From contig JANYDG010000052.1 of the NCBI GenBank assembly GCA_025359885.1, positions 1 to 52,562 on the forward strand: DNA of 52,562 nucleotides. Reading direction: 5' to 3'. Both the position numbers and the translations under genes were made by a program. Source of the stretch: Acidobacteriota bacterium. Lineage in GTDB: Bacteria; Acidobacteriota; Terriglobia; Terriglobales; Acidobacteriaceae. Shown piece after piece: positions 34,636 to 43,640 of the stretch; within the stretch, counting starts at the first letter, position 1; each line of letters starts with the position of its first letter. The notes beneath the pieces were generated by a model. It did not search any database, was not told the origin of the DNA, and saw nothing but the letters and a program-made list of their open reading frames with translations.

Positions 34636-35778
34636 TCACGAAACCCCTGAAAATGCCTTGGCGTTGTCGGCAAATAGCTTCGCAAGCACCTGGGACCATG
34701 CGTCAAGCTCAGCCACTGGCACACACTCGCGGTCACTATGCGCGGTGCGCATGTCGCCCGGGCCAATCACGACTACCTCGTCGGCAATCCGCGCAACTCG
34801 GCTCGCCTCAGAACCAAAGCTGATTCCCGTGGGTTTCGCCGGCAGTAACTGCGCCAACTGACGACGCAGCGGGCCCGAATGCGCAGGCGAAAAGCCAGCC
34901 TCATCCCGGAGACCATCCACTGCAATCACAATGTGCGGCTGCTGGGCCTCAGCATAAACAGCCAGTTCGCGCAGACGCATCAATACAGACCCCGGCTCAT
35001 CTTCCGGCACTGCCCGCCACTCCACCAAAAACGTGCAGCGGCCTGCGACGATATTCTTCGCCGACCCGCCCTCAATTGTGCCGATATTGACCGTCGTCCG
35101 GGGCGGATCAAAGAGCTCGTCGGCTGCTCCACCAAGGCTCAGCGCATCTTCAATCAGAGCAATCAGCCGCGCCGCCGCAGAAATTGCTGACACTCCCTGC
35201 CCCGGGAACGCTGAATGAGCCTCGCGGCCCATCACCGTGACCCGCGCCAAACCATACCCTTTCCCTGCAACTCCAGGATGCAGCGAGGTCGGCTCTGAAA
35301 TGATTGCCGAGCCAACGCGCAGATGGATGCCGGCCAGCAAACGGTCCATTCCCTTGCAGCCAACCTCTTCATCCGCTGTGAGCATCAGCAATACATCCGA
35401 CGCCGGGGCCACAGAAACCGCCTCCAGGAAGCAAGCCAGCGCACCCTTCACATCACAGGACCCACATCCATGCAAGTTCCCGTCGCGCTCCTCGAGCCGC
35501 AGCGCACCATCCCACGCAGCAGCAAACGGCACCGTGTCGGTATGGCAGACAAACGCCACAGCGAAGTGCTCCGGCAGCTCTCCTGCTCCTGAAGCAGGTC
35601 GGAGCCACGCCAACAGGTTCGCCTTTTTCACGCCAGCCTCATCCGTATACGGCAGAACTTGAATCAGCCACCCAAGCGGCCCAAGAAATTCAGAGACCCA
35701 CTGAATCAGCGGCAAATTCGAGACCGTAGACGGAGTCGGAATCGCGACCAGCTCCCGCAAAATCTCCTCTGCCCTCAT
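34636..35778 (-). CDS. M20-family metallopeptidase-like hydrolase, last gene of the hut operon
   Basis: A 380-residue M20 dizinc amidohydrolase. Ligand motifs are FVCHTDTVPF, GCGSCDVKGALA, LTADEEVG, SEPTSL and TAHSDRECVP, and GREAHSAFPGQG marks the dimerisation domain. These are the ArgE/DapE/acetylornithine deacetylase pattern, which removes acyl groups from amino acids. The ATG at 35776-35778 overlaps the hutI stop. Because no hutG is present, N-formylglutamate is a plausible substrate; the alternative is arginine biosynthesis. The tie to hut rests on context only. Confidence 0.88.
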   Translation of the reverse strand: MRAEEILRELVAIPTPSTVSNLPLIQWVSEFLGPLGWLIQVLPYTDEAGVKKANLLAWLRPASGAGELPEHFAVAFVCHTDTVPFAAAWDGALRLEERDGNLHGCGSCDVKGALACFLEAVSVAPASDVLLMLTADEEVGCKGMDRLLAGIHLRVGSAIISEPTSLHPGVAGKGYGLARVTVMGREAHSAFPGQGVSAISAAARLIALIEDALSLGGAADELFDPPRTTVNIGTIEGGSAKNIVAGRCTFLVEWRAVPEDEPGSVLMRLRELAVYAEAQQPHIVIAVDGLRDEAGFSPAHSGPLRRQLAQLLPAKPTGISFGSEASRVARIADEVVVIGPGDMRTAHSDRECVPVAELDAWSQVLAKLFADNAKAFSGVS

Positions 35779-37049
35779 TGAGAAACCTCGACTCCAGCAA
35801 TAAATACCCGAATCCTGACGGGCGCAGCAACGTTGTAAGCCAGTTCGCGATAGTCCTTGCACTCATGGACGAGAAAGTCCGCCGCCTTGCCCACCTCCAG
35901 CGATCCGACCTCGTCGCCCAATCCGAGGCTGTATGCCGCGTTCACCGTCGCCGCCACCAACGCCTCCGACGGCAGCATTCGCATCGCAATGCAGCTCAGG
36001 GCCATCGAAAACAGCATGGAAGGCGCAGGCGAAGACCCAGGATTGAAGTCCGTCGCCACCACCACCGGCAGGCCCATTTCGATCATCTGCCGGGCCGGCG
36101 GATACTGCGACCGACCCAGGCAGAAAACCGATGCTGGCAGCAGCACAGGTTGCACACCGGCTGCCTTCAAGTGCGAAAGCGTCTCCGTGGTCACCGTTTC
36201 TAGATGATCCACCGTCGCCGCGCCAAGCTCTGCTCCCAGGGCTGCGCCCGTGCCAGGGCGAAACTGCTCGGCGTGAATCCGCAGCCCCAGGCCATAGCGC
36301 TTCGCCGATTCAAGCACCCGCCGGGTCTCCGCAACGGTAAAGGCGTGGTCGTCACAGAATACGTCGCAATACCGCGCCAGCCGCGGATTCCCGTTGTGCC
36401 CCGCCACCTCTGGAATCAACTCATCGGCAATCCAGGCCAGGTACTCGCCGCGCCGATCAGCCATTTCGCGTGGCACCGTATGCGCCGCCAGCAGCGTCGG
36501 AACCATCCGCACCGGCCCTTCGGCCGCGAGTTGGGCGATCACCCGCAGCATCCTCAACTCCGTCTCACGGTTCAGCCCGTAGCCTGACTTGGCTTCAAGC
36601 GTCGTCGTGCCGCCGCGAAGCATCCAGTCGCGGTGCCGGCGCGCCTGCACCAGCAGCTCGTCCTCGGTCGCGGCCCGCGTCAGTGCCACCGTTGACTGGA
36701 TTCCGCCGCCAGCAGCCGCAAGTTCCTGATACGTCGCGCCGGCGATACGCTGTTCAAACTCAGCAGCGCGATTGCCCGCAAAAACCAGGTGCGTATGCGC
36801 ATCCACAAACCCCGGCGTCACCAAATGCCCGCCAGCGTCAATCACCGCGGTTTGCGAATCCGTCAGCGAACGCAATTCAGCGTAAGCGCCAACCGCCGTC
36901 ACGCGCCCATCCTCAACCAACAGCGCGGCATCCCGCAGCAGCCCAAGCTCACGCATCTCCACGCCAACCCGAGCCCGCGCGGGCCCAGCCAGCGTCACCA
37001 ACTGCCCGATATTCACTAAAAATACTGCGCTCAGCACACCCTCCAGCAA
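35775..37049 (-). CDS. hutI: Imidazolonepropionase
   Basis: The third histidine-degradation enzyme; it opens imidazolone propionate to N-formimino-L-glutamate. The 424-residue amidohydrolase has VTPGFVDAHTHLVFAG (metal His residues), TTLEAKSGYGLNRETELRML, LRIHAEQF, and VVVATDFNPGSSP with the metal Asp, all typical of HutI. The start is uncertain: TTG at 37047-37049 (used), or a GTG at 37014-37016 giving MNIGQLVTLAG. The upstream region is inside a CCCTATT-type repeat. Its stop overlaps the M20 gene's start. Confidence 0.94.
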   Translation of the reverse strand: MLEGVLSAVFLVNIGQLVTLAGPARARVGVEMRELGLLRDAALLVEDGRVTAVGAYAELRSLTDSQTAVIDAGGHLVTPGFVDAHTHLVFAGNRAAEFEQRIAGATYQELAAAGGGIQSTVALTRAATEDELLVQARRHRDWMLRGGTTTLEAKSGYGLNRETELRMLRVIAQLAAEGPVRMVPTLLAAHTVPREMADRRGEYLAWIADELIPEVAGHNGNPRLARYCDVFCDDHAFTVAETRRVLESAKRYGLGLRIHAEQFRPGTGAALGAELGAATVDHLETVTTETLSHLKAAGVQPVLLPASVFCLGRSQYPPARQMIEMGLPVVVATDFNPGSSPAPSMLFSMALSCIAMRMLPSEALVAATVNAAYSLGLGDEVGSLEVGKAADFLVHECKDYRELAYNVAAPVRIRVFIAGVEVSQ

Positions 37050-37060
37050 CTTCGATTCGC

Positions 37061-37090
37061 TCTTCCCTATTCCCTATTCCCTCGTCCCTG
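37061..37090. repeat. CCCTATT-type heptamer repeats at the end of hutU
   Basis: Plus-strand TTCCCTATTCCCTATTCCCT then CGTCCCTGG. On the minus strand these copies encode the last residues of HutU (GNRE) and its TAG stop. A related array lies at 45697-45720. Confidence 0.6.
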
Positions 37091-38767
37091 GCCTTTAAGC
37101 ATCGGCATCTTGATCTGCTTCTCCTGCGCCGTGCGCTGGGCAAGCTCGTAGCCAGCGTCCGCGTGCCGCACCACCCCGAGCCCGGGATCGTTATTCAGCA
37201 CCCGGCTCAGCCTCAGTCGCGCATTCTCAGTACCATCAGCCACCGTCACCTGGCCGGCATGCAGTGAATATCCCATCCCGACACCACCGCCATGATGAAA
37301 ACTCACCCAGCTCGCCCCGCTCGCGGTATTCAGCAGAGCATTCAGAATCGGCCAATCCGCAACCGCGTCTGAGCCGTCAAGCATCCGCTCGGTTTCCCGA
37401 TAAGGGCTTGCGACCGACCCGGTATCCAGATGATCGCGGCCAATGGCGACGGGCGCAGACAATTCGCCCTTGCGCACGAGTTCGTTCAGAGCAAGACCCA
37501 TCTCAGCTCGCTCGCCGTAGCTCAACCAACAGATCCGCGCAGGCAACCCCTGAAAAGCAAACCGCCCTCGCGCCAACCGCATCCATCGCGTCAAAATTTC
37601 GTTTCCTGGAAACAAATCGAGCGCCAACCGGTCCGTTCGTTCAATATCTGCGGGGTCGCCCGACAAAGCCACCCACCGAAACGGCCCATTCCCCTCGCAA
37701 AATAGAGGACGAATATACTCCGGCACAAAGCCGGGAATCTTGAACGCGTCAATGCACCCTGCATCCGCCGCGAACCGTCGGATATTGTTGCCGTAGTCAA
37801 ACGCCACAGCCCCAGCCATCTGCAGATCGAGCATCGCGTTCACGTGAATCGCCATCGACGCCGTTGATAGCCGCGTATACTCAGCCTCATCACGCGCTCG
37901 CAGTTCGGCCGCCTGCGCCATCGTATAGCCTACGGGCACATACCCGTTCAGCGGGTCGTGCGCACTGGTCTGGTCAGTCACCACGTCGACGACAACGCCT
38001 CGCCTGACCAGTTCCGGCAGCACTTCGGCGCAGTTGCCTACCAGCCCAACCGAGAGCGCTCGGCCCTCCCGTTTTGCTGCCTCGCATAGCGCCAATGCCT
38101 CGTCGAGAGTTTCGCTCAGAACATCGCAGTAGCGGTCAGCCACGCGTCGCTCAATGCGCGTCCTGTCCACGTCAATCGCCAGGACAACGCCGTCATTCAG
38201 CGTCACCGCCAGCGGCTGCGCACCACCCATACCGCCTACGCCGCCCGTGACTACAAGCCGGCCACGCAGCGTCCCACCAAAATGAATATCAGCCAGCGAA
38301 GCGAACGTCTGGAAGGTACCCTGCACAATCCCCTGCGTGCCAATATAAATCCAGCTCCCGGCCGTCATCTGCCCATACATCATCAGGCCCTTGCGGTCGA
38401 GTTCGTGAAAGTGCTCCCAGTTTGCCCACTTCCCTACCAGATTCGAGTTCGCAAGAATCACGCGTGGTGCCATGTCGTGCGTCGGAAAAACCGCCACCGG
38501 CTTGCCCGACTGCACCAGCAACGTCTCTTCATTGCCGAGATTCTTGAGTTCACGCACAATTGCGTGGTAGCTCTCCCAGTTGCGCGCCGCTTTACCGATC
38601 CCGCCATAAACGACCAGGTCCTCCGGTCGCTCAGCGACTTCGGGGTCGAGATTGTTCATCAGGCAGCGCAGTGCACCCTCTTGCTGCCAGCCCTTGCAAT
38701 TCAGCTTGCTGCCACGCGGCGCGCGAATCGAGCGATTCGCTCCAACCTTCTCTGCCAAAATCGTCAT
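37067..38767 (-). CDS. hutU: Urocanate hydratase (urocanase)
   Basis: The NAD-dependent enzyme that hydrates urocanate to imidazolone propionate. The 566 residues match the family throughout: [70 protein letters not shown] and [15 protein letters not shown]. The segment [14 protein letters not shown] carries the catalytic Cys. A GGAG motif seven bases before the ATG supports the start. Its last residues run into a CCCTATT-type repeat array. Confidence 0.97.
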   Translation of the reverse strand: MTILAEKVGANRSIRAPRGSKLNCKGWQQEGALRCLMNNLDPEVAERPEDLVVYGGIGKAARNWESYHAIVRELKNLGNEETLLVQSGKPVAVFPTHDMAPRVILANSNLVGKWANWEHFHELDRKGLMMYGQMTAGSWIYIGTQGIVQGTFQTFASLADIHFGGTLRGRLVVTGGVGGMGGAQPLAVTLNDGVVLAIDVDRTRIERRVADRYCDVLSETLDEALALCEAAKREGRALSVGLVGNCAEVLPELVRRGVVVDVVTDQTSAHDPLNGYVPVGYTMAQAAELRARDEAEYTRLSTASMAIHVNAMLDLQMAGAVAFDYGNNIRRFAADAGCIDAFKIPGFVPEYIRPLFCEGNGPFRWVALSGDPADIERTDRLALDLFPGNEILTRWMRLARGRFAFQGLPARICWLSYGERAEMGLALNELVRKGELSAPVAIGRDHLDTGSVASPYRETERMLDGSDAVADWPILNALLNTASGASWVSFHHGGGVGMGYSLHAGQVTVADGTENARLRLSRVLNNDPGLGVVRHADAGYELAQRTAQEKQIKMPMLKGQGRGNRE

Positions 38768-38776
38768 CCGCTTCTC

Positions 38777-40201
38777 CTAAATTGAACTTTCCAAATACCG
38801 GCGCTGCAGGTCGCGATAGCGCGCTTTAATCTCATCGCCGTGCTGGTGGTGCCCATTTTCAAGAATCATTCGCCCCTGCACCACCACCTCCCTCACAGCG
38901 CCCTTTGAAAACGCGAATACAGCCTGCGCCTCCAGCGACTCCGGGTCGACGCCGAGCAGGGACGAATCCCACAAATCGACGGTGAAAAAATCCGCCGGCT
39001 CACCCACTGCAAGCCTTCCTCCAGTCAAACCGAGCGCGGCGTAGCCGTTCGCTGAAGCCGCCCGAAACAGTCCAGCACCGATCAAATCACGCGTTACCCA
39101 CCCATCCCGCGCCGCTCCATCCAATATTCCCCTTTGCCGATCTCGCAAACGCAGGTGATACTCCAGTTGTCGCGCGTCTTCCAGAATGTCTATCTGTGCC
39201 TGACTATCCGTCCCCAGAACCACCGGAATCCCCAGCTTCGCGGCCACGTCTGCCGGGAAAATGCCATCACCCAGGTTGCGCTCCGTCGTCGGGCACGAAC
39301 AAATCGTCGTCCCTGCGGCAGCAACCGCACAATACTCCGATTCCGTCACATGAATCGCGTGTACCAGAGTCGTCTTTTCAGTCAACATCCCATGCTCGGT
39401 CAACAACGAGACCGGCGTCGCTCCGTACTCCGCCACGCAAGCCTCGTTCTCTCCAACCTGTTCAGAAATATGAAGATGCAGCGGCAACCGCCCCTCGGCC
39501 GCCCTGGCAATCTGCTTCAAATCCTCCAACGGAACAGCCCGAATGCTGTGCGGAGCGGCCCCAACCGTCACGCCTTGTACACCCGTATACGAGGCGACAA
39601 GCGACTGTAGATTGCGCAGGTATTCGCCAGGTAATTCGTAAAACCGCCGCTGTCCCGCATGCGGTTCTCGCTCAAATCCGGCGCGAAAGTACGCCGTCCG
39701 CAGCAGGCAAATCCTCAGCCCGACAGACTGCGCCGCGGATATCACCTGTTTGCTGAGAAGATTTGGATCCGCATAACCATTCCCATCAAAGTCTCGATGT
39801 ATGTAATGAAATTCTCCAACGACTGTAATCCCTGCGGCCACCATCTCCAGAAAAGTCGCGCGCGCTACATCGTACAAATCCTCCGGCGCGCAAAATGCAG
39901 CAGCCTTGTACATCTGCTCCCGCCAGGTCCAGAAAGTGTCTCCACCGGCTGCCCGACCGCCTGTTCTCGATTCCGCCCGCCCCCGAAATAGCCGCTGAAA
40001 AGTATGGGAATGTGCGTTTGCCAGCCCGGGCAGCAGCGCCCGCCCCGGCAGCGGAACAATCGCCGCTCCCTGCGGCACAACATCCCGAGTCACCACTTTG
40101 GCTACATGGCCACCATCATCCACTAAAAGGCCAAGTCCGGCGTGTGCCCGGCCATCGGCGATCAACATGTCAGGCAAGTAAAAGACAGGCAAAGGAATCA
40201 C
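38777..40201 (-). CDS. hutF: Formimidoylglutamate deiminase
   Basis: HutF releases ammonia from formiminoglutamate and leaves N-formylglutamate. The 474-residue amidohydrolase has LPGLANAHSHTFQRLFRGR, VGEFHYIHRD, PLHLHISEQ, and GTDSQAQIDILEDARQLEYH, typical of the family. The start read is a GTG at 40199-40201; an ATG 33 bases further in is possible. It opens the hutF-hutU-hutI-M20 operon, nine bases before hutU. Its presence shows that histidine is degraded through formylglutamate, which needs a deformylase. Confidence 0.94.
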   Translation of the reverse strand: MIPLPVFYLPDMLIADGRAHAGLGLLVDDGGHVAKVVTRDVVPQGAAIVPLPGRALLPGLANAHSHTFQRLFRGRAESRTGGRAAGGDTFWTWREQMYKAAAFCAPEDLYDVARATFLEMVAAGITVVGEFHYIHRDFDGNGYADPNLLSKQVISAAQSVGLRICLLRTAYFRAGFEREPHAGQRRFYELPGEYLRNLQSLVASYTGVQGVTVGAAPHSIRAVPLEDLKQIARAAEGRLPLHLHISEQVGENEACVAEYGATPVSLLTEHGMLTEKTTLVHAIHVTESEYCAVAAAGTTICSCPTTERNLGDGIFPADVAAKLGIPVVLGTDSQAQIDILEDARQLEYHLRLRDRQRGILDGAARDGWVTRDLIGAGLFRAASANGYAALGLTGGRLAVGEPADFFTVDLWDSSLLGVDPESLEAQAVFAFSKGAVREVVVQGRMILENGHHQHGDEIKARYRDLQRRYLESSI

Positions 40202-40248
40202 TCCCTACACTGCCTCTCATCCTAGCCCCACAACCCACAAATCTAAAG

Positions 40249-41097
40249 TCAGGAAGCACGCTCATGTACATTGCGTACCGTGGATTGCCCTTGTATCCCA
40301 GCCGGTTGCAATAGAATCCACGGAACTGAACCAATTCGGGGTACTTCTTCCACCACCGAGTTCCGGTCCGTGGTTTCGCCAAAGGATAAGCTTTCTGTAA
40401 CCGATTCCATGCTCGGCAGTCTGGCCGCAGCAACCCGGGAAGAGGGCTGCGATTGCAGGATGGGAAGGTGCAGGCGCGCATTTTGTGGATGCCCATAAAC
40501 CCTGCAAAATCCTGGAAAGCAGCACACAAGTGCGGTCATTCCCAGTGTGCCCATGTCGGTCCAGAGCGTGGCTCGCTCCATGTACTCCAGCGAAATGCGT
40601 ATCTTGTCCGGCGTCACCACGCCTTTGAAGTAGCGGATCGGATCCGGAGCCTTTTCTAGCAGACTCGCTTCGCACCGGTACTTCAGCGATGCGGGGTCCG
40701 TCATTCCAGGCCTGGCCCTCAAAAGAAGCCTGTAGTAGAACTGAAATTCCACCGTCAAATCAGGGATCACGGGCCGCGGACCCACCAAGCTCATCTCGCC
40801 GCGTAGCACATTCCATAACTGAGGTAACTCGTCGAGTTTGCTCCAGCGCAGCCATCTACCTACACGAGTGATCCGCGCATCGGGGCCCAGCGTAAAGGGC
40901 AGTCCTCCTTCAGCATGAGCCATCGTTCTGAATTTAAGAATTCTGAAAGTCTTGAATCCCCGCCCCATGCGCACCTGACGAAACAGCGCGGGCCCCGGAG
41001 AAGTGGCGCGAACAATCACCGCCACTGCGGCCATAATTGGCAAAAAAAACAGCAAGAGAGCAGTCGAAACCGCCAAATCGATACCACGCTTGACCAC
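40249..41097 (-). CDS. Undecaprenyl-phosphate sugar phosphotransferase (bacterial sugar transferase)
   Basis: A 282-residue priming glycosyl-phosphate transferase of the WcaJ/PglC type for exopolysaccharide or O-antigen. Motifs are RGIDLAVSTALLLFFLP (re-entrant membrane helix), GPALFRQVRMGRGFKTFRIL, KFRTM, KLDELPQLWNVLRGEMSLVG and RPGMTDPASLKY. The C-terminal 80 residues after VCCFPGFCRVYG are unlike the family and look disordered. It stands alone; start GTG at 41095-41097. Confidence 0.9.
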   Translation of the reverse strand: MVKRGIDLAVSTALLLFFLPIMAAVAVIVRATSPGPALFRQVRMGRGFKTFRILKFRTMAHAEGGLPFTLGPDARITRVGRWLRWSKLDELPQLWNVLRGEMSLVGPRPVIPDLTVEFQFYYRLLLRARPGMTDPASLKYRCEASLLEKAPDPIRYFKGVVTPDKIRISLEYMERATLWTDMGTLGMTALVCCFPGFCRVYGHPQNARLHLPILQSQPSSRVAAARLPSMESVTESLSFGETTDRNSVVEEVPRIGSVPWILLQPAGIQGQSTVRNVHERAS

Positions 41098-41487
41098 GGT
41101 CCCCCCGGCGCAACTCAGAGTTTGGGACTGCCAGGGTCAGACAAATCTGCCCGAACCCGTCAACGTGGGAGACTTCTGTCAACTGCGGCTCCCGGGGTAT
41201 CTACCCGGAAAAGTTATATCCTCAGCCAGATTGAGTTTTTGATCTCTCTTGGCTGAAATTCCGCAAGCCAGACTCCACTTCCACCTTGATGTCAACGCAC
41301 TAAACCCGCACAGCGGTTCTCATTGGGGATACATGGATCAATGCGATAAGAAAACACCTAGACTCTTTCCTTGTCAAGCAAGAAACTCCGTTAACTTAAA
41401 ATAAATGTCAAAAATGAAGTTCGTGCTCCCAGGAACAGCCAGGACCATCCTCACCGTGCCTCTTTCAGCGAAGCATCAAGCAAGCAA
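41098..41487. other. Intergenic stretch without a gene I can support
   Basis: This region lies between the sugar transferase start and the atp terminator. It is AT-richer near 41350-41410 (ACTTAAAATAAATG) and would hold the promoter of the sugar transferase on the minus strand. No RNA gene, repeat or conserved frame was found. Confidence 0.5.
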
Positions 41488-41519
41488 ATGCCCCACCTGC
41501 TCGAAAGCAGACGGGGCAT
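41482..41519 (-). terminator. Terminator of the atpZ-atpI-atpB-atpE operon
   Basis: ATGCCCC (41488-41494) pairs with GGGGCAT (41513-41519), and inside it CTGCT with AGCAG around a CGAA loop, with an AC/AC internal gap. On the minus strand the hairpin is followed by TTTGCTTGCTTG, a weak T-rich tail. It lies 27 bases after the atpE stop. Confidence 0.7.
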
Positions 41520-41545
41520 CGAAGACAACTGGAAATTCCGCCGAA

Positions 41546-41845
41546 CTACTTGATCTTGGCGAAGATGATGACCAGTGTGAACAGCGTGAGCGATTCGATA
41601 AAGGCGAGACCGAGAACGAGCAACAATTGAATGCCAGCGCGCGCGCCTGGATTCCGAGCCAGGGCTTCAACTGCACTGCCGGTTGCCTTGCCCTGGCCGA
41701 GCCCGCAAAGACCCGCAGCGAGTGCGATTCCAAGACCGGCACCAATCGGGGCCAGGTCCACTACGCCAGTTCCACTCTGAGCAAATGCCGGAACGGCAAA
41801 GCACAAAACCGAGAGCGTCATCAGTACAAATTGAAGCTTCTTCAT
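41546..41845 (-). CDS. atpE: F0 ATP synthase subunit c with an N-terminal signal-like extension
   Basis: The 99-residue rotor subunit. The first 23 residues look like a cleavable signal (MKKLQFVLMTLSVLCFAVPA, then FAQ). Helix 1 contains GLCGLGQGKATGSAVE and the loop is ALARNPGA. Helix 2 holds the ion-binding Glu84 in AFIESLTLFTLVI. The pair Gln51 and Glu84-Ser85 matches positions that bind Na+ in known sodium-type rings, but other ligand positions do not; coupling ion unresolved. The ATG has an AGGAG motif seven bases upstream. Longer in-frame readings extend into noncoding DNA. Confidence 0.94.
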   Translation of the reverse strand: MKKLQFVLMTLSVLCFAVPAFAQSGTGVVDLAPIGAGLGIALAAGLCGLGQGKATGSAVEALARNPGARAGIQLLLVLGLAFIESLTLFTLVIIFAKIK

Positions 41846-41969
41846 GTATTTCTCCTGCTTCACAAAATTGATCGCCAGTGGGTGGTTGAGGCTCACCGTG
41901 CTGGCCCCCTCACACTTGCGACCATCCGTTGCTCCAGGGCAGAAGCCTCCCCAGCGGAATCTTAAATTT

Positions 41970-42013
41970 AGTGTGGAGTGTACTTGTGAGCGGCGTTTTT
42001 CGCACTCCACACT
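41970..42013. repeat. Eleven-base-pair palindromic element between atpB and atpE
   Basis: AGTGTGGAGTG (41970-41980) and CACTCCACACT (42003-42013) are perfect inverted repeats with a 22-base loop that includes GTTTTT. In the atp operon transcript this would form a hairpin in the atpB-atpE spacer, about 14 bases after the atpB stop. Confidence 0.75.
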
Positions 42014-42026
42014 TCACACTAGCTTC

Positions 42027-42761
42027 CTAGTGCTCGTGCGCCACAGCCTGCGATAGATAAATCATCGCCAGCAGCATGAACACAAACGCCTGGATCACCG
42101 AAACCATCAAGTGCAACCCGAGAAAAATGACCGGAACACCCAGCGGCACCAGCGAAAAGAACACCAGCGTAACCAGCCCCCCGGCGAACATGTTCGCGTA
42201 GAGACGAATCGTCAGCGACATCACGCGGGCGCAATGCGAAATAATCTCAATAGGAAACAGCAGCCAGGAAATCCACCAGATTGGCCCGGCAAAGTGGCCC
42301 AGGTAGCCAATCACACCCTGCTCACGGAATCCGTGGAAGTTGTAATAGGCAAATGTCAGCAGCGCAATGCCCAGCGGGACAACCGGCGATTCAGTCGGTG
42401 CCGGAACGCCCGGAATCAGGCCAATCAGATTACACGAAAGGACGAACAGAAAGATCACGGTGACAAACGCCTGAAAGCGCTGATATCCGTGGCCGATAAT
42501 CTGCTCTGCCTGGCCACCGGTAAATTCGTGAATCAGCTCGGCAAACTGCTGCACCGGCGCAGGCTTTTCCACGCTCAGCGAGGCGCGTACAACCAGGAAA
42601 AACCCGATCAGAATCACTGCAACCAGCAACTCCAGCGCGAAAGCATCAGAAATCGGCGCAGCCGCATCGGCCGGGTGCACGCCCACAGCACCAAGAAGCG
42701 CCGAAACCGGCCCGCCAAAAAACCCATTCAGAACCCGCGTAAGTCCAAGCGATTCAACCAT
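42027..42761 (-). CDS. atpB: F0 ATP synthase subunit a
   Basis: The 244-residue stator membrane subunit with the essential Arg in SLTIRLYANMFAGGLV, the helix-5 QAFVFMLLAMIYLSQA, and FLFVLSCNLIGLIPG and LGHFAGPIWWISWLLFPIE stretches. It is one of the F0 genes. It sits between the atpI-like gene and atpE; F1 genes (atpH, atpA, atpG, atpD, atpC) and atpF are not in the window, so the operon is split, as in other acidobacteria by recollection. Confidence 0.96.
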   Translation of the reverse strand: MVESLGLTRVLNGFFGGPVSALLGAVGVHPADAAAPISDAFALELLVAVILIGFFLVVRASLSVEKPAPVQQFAELIHEFTGGQAEQIIGHGYQRFQAFVTVIFLFVLSCNLIGLIPGVPAPTESPVVPLGIALLTFAYYNFHGFREQGVIGYLGHFAGPIWWISWLLFPIEIISHCARVMSLTIRLYANMFAGGLVTLVFFSLVPLGVPVIFLGLHLMVSVIQAFVFMLLAMIYLSQAVAHEH

Positions 42762-42800
42762 CTGTGTCTAATCTTTCCCCTGCAGAAATCGTCTTTTTAC

Positions 42801-43241
42801 TCAACTGCGCAACAACCGAAGCGCCTCCCAGACCAGCCCAACCACGGCTAAGCACAGTCCGCAAACCAGCACGATCGGCGAGCCTTGGAAACACTTCAGG
42901 CTACCATAAATCACCCCGGCAAAGAGAATCAGCCGTACCATAAACAGCCCAACAACCGTCACGGCTCCGCCCGGAGACTTCTGCTGGTCCAGTTTGGCAT
43001 TGAAGAGGCGAATCAGTCGCCCCCACTCCCAGATACTCGCCGCCGAAATCCCCGCGCCCACCGCAAACAACGCGCCACTACCCCACCCCAGCGCCAGCCA
43101 CAAAAAGATCGCAATCACCAGGCCCAACACCGCCGTCACCTGGATCGCCCGCCCAAACAAAGCCGCTAAATCCGCGTCCGTCATCTCAACAAGCGGGTGC
43201 ACTGGCGGTGCTGGTGGAATGGAATTCACAGAGTTTTCCAT
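42801..43241 (-). CDS. atpI: ATP synthase subunit I-like protein
   Basis: A 146-residue membrane protein with a proline-rich N-terminus (MENSVNSIPPAPPVHPLVE) and four hydrophobic segments. Its start overlaps the preceding atpZ stop by one base (TAATG), and it precedes atpB by 39 bases. The hydrophobic pattern and position are those of AtpI; the sequence is only weakly conserved. AtpI-like proteins help c-ring assembly or Mg2+ supply. A longer open frame upstream lacks support. Confidence 0.75.
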   Translation of the reverse strand: MENSVNSIPPAPPVHPLVEMTDADLAALFGRAIQVTAVLGLVIAIFLWLALGWGSGALFAVGAGISAASIWEWGRLIRLFNAKLDQQKSPGGAVTVVGLFMVRLILFAGVIYGSLKCFQGSPIVLVCGLCLAVVGLVWEALRLLRS

Positions 43242-43531
43242 TACTTGCCGCTCCGATTCGCAGGCGGTGCGCCAGCCGCCAGCGCCATCCTTACCACGCT
43301 TACCATGCCAGCCGCCATGCCTAGGATCAGCCCCGCAATCGTCGCCCAGTGCCAGTGAAAGTGGTGATCCACCCACCACCCGGCTCCCCAGCCAATCAGC
43401 AGCGCACACGGCAACACAAAGGCAATCTGCATCAGCCGTTCAGCCTGCACCAGCGTTGCCAGCCCGCCCTTGTCAGCGGGGCGGCTCCCAGCCTGGTTCT
43501 TGTCTTCGGGGATAGGATTGTGAAACGGCAT
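43241..43531 (-). CDS. atpZ: AtpZ/AtpI-family protein
   Basis: A 96-residue protein with a short charged start (MPFHNPIPEDKNQAG) and two membrane helices (LMQIAFVLPCALLIGWGAGWW and IAGLILGMAAGMVSVV) joined by an HHFHWHW loop. This two-helix layout at the head of an F0 operon is typical of AtpZ, which pairs with AtpI in supporting ATP synthase assembly. It is first in the cluster, divergent from lysS. Confidence 0.8.
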   Translation of the reverse strand: MPFHNPIPEDKNQAGSRPADKGGLATLVQAERLMQIAFVLPCALLIGWGAGWWVDHHFHWHWATIAGLILGMAAGMVSVVRMALAAGAPPANRSGK

Positions 43532-43640
43532 CTTCCCAATTCTATACAGTCACCGCCCCCTTTTCTGGCAACCCGTCCCAATCCGAACAACGTTATACTG
43601 ACCCTTGTAGTTCATCGAATCAGCAACTCAAGGAAACCCC

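Noticed and set aside
36470-37267. 265-residue plus-strand frame over hutI and hutU
   Set aside because: Pro/Arg/Ser-rich antisense reading with no motif, fully overlapping conserved hut genes.
41405-41965. 186-residue plus-strand frame over atpE
   Set aside because: Antisense to a conserved subunit c gene; composition and motifs give no support.
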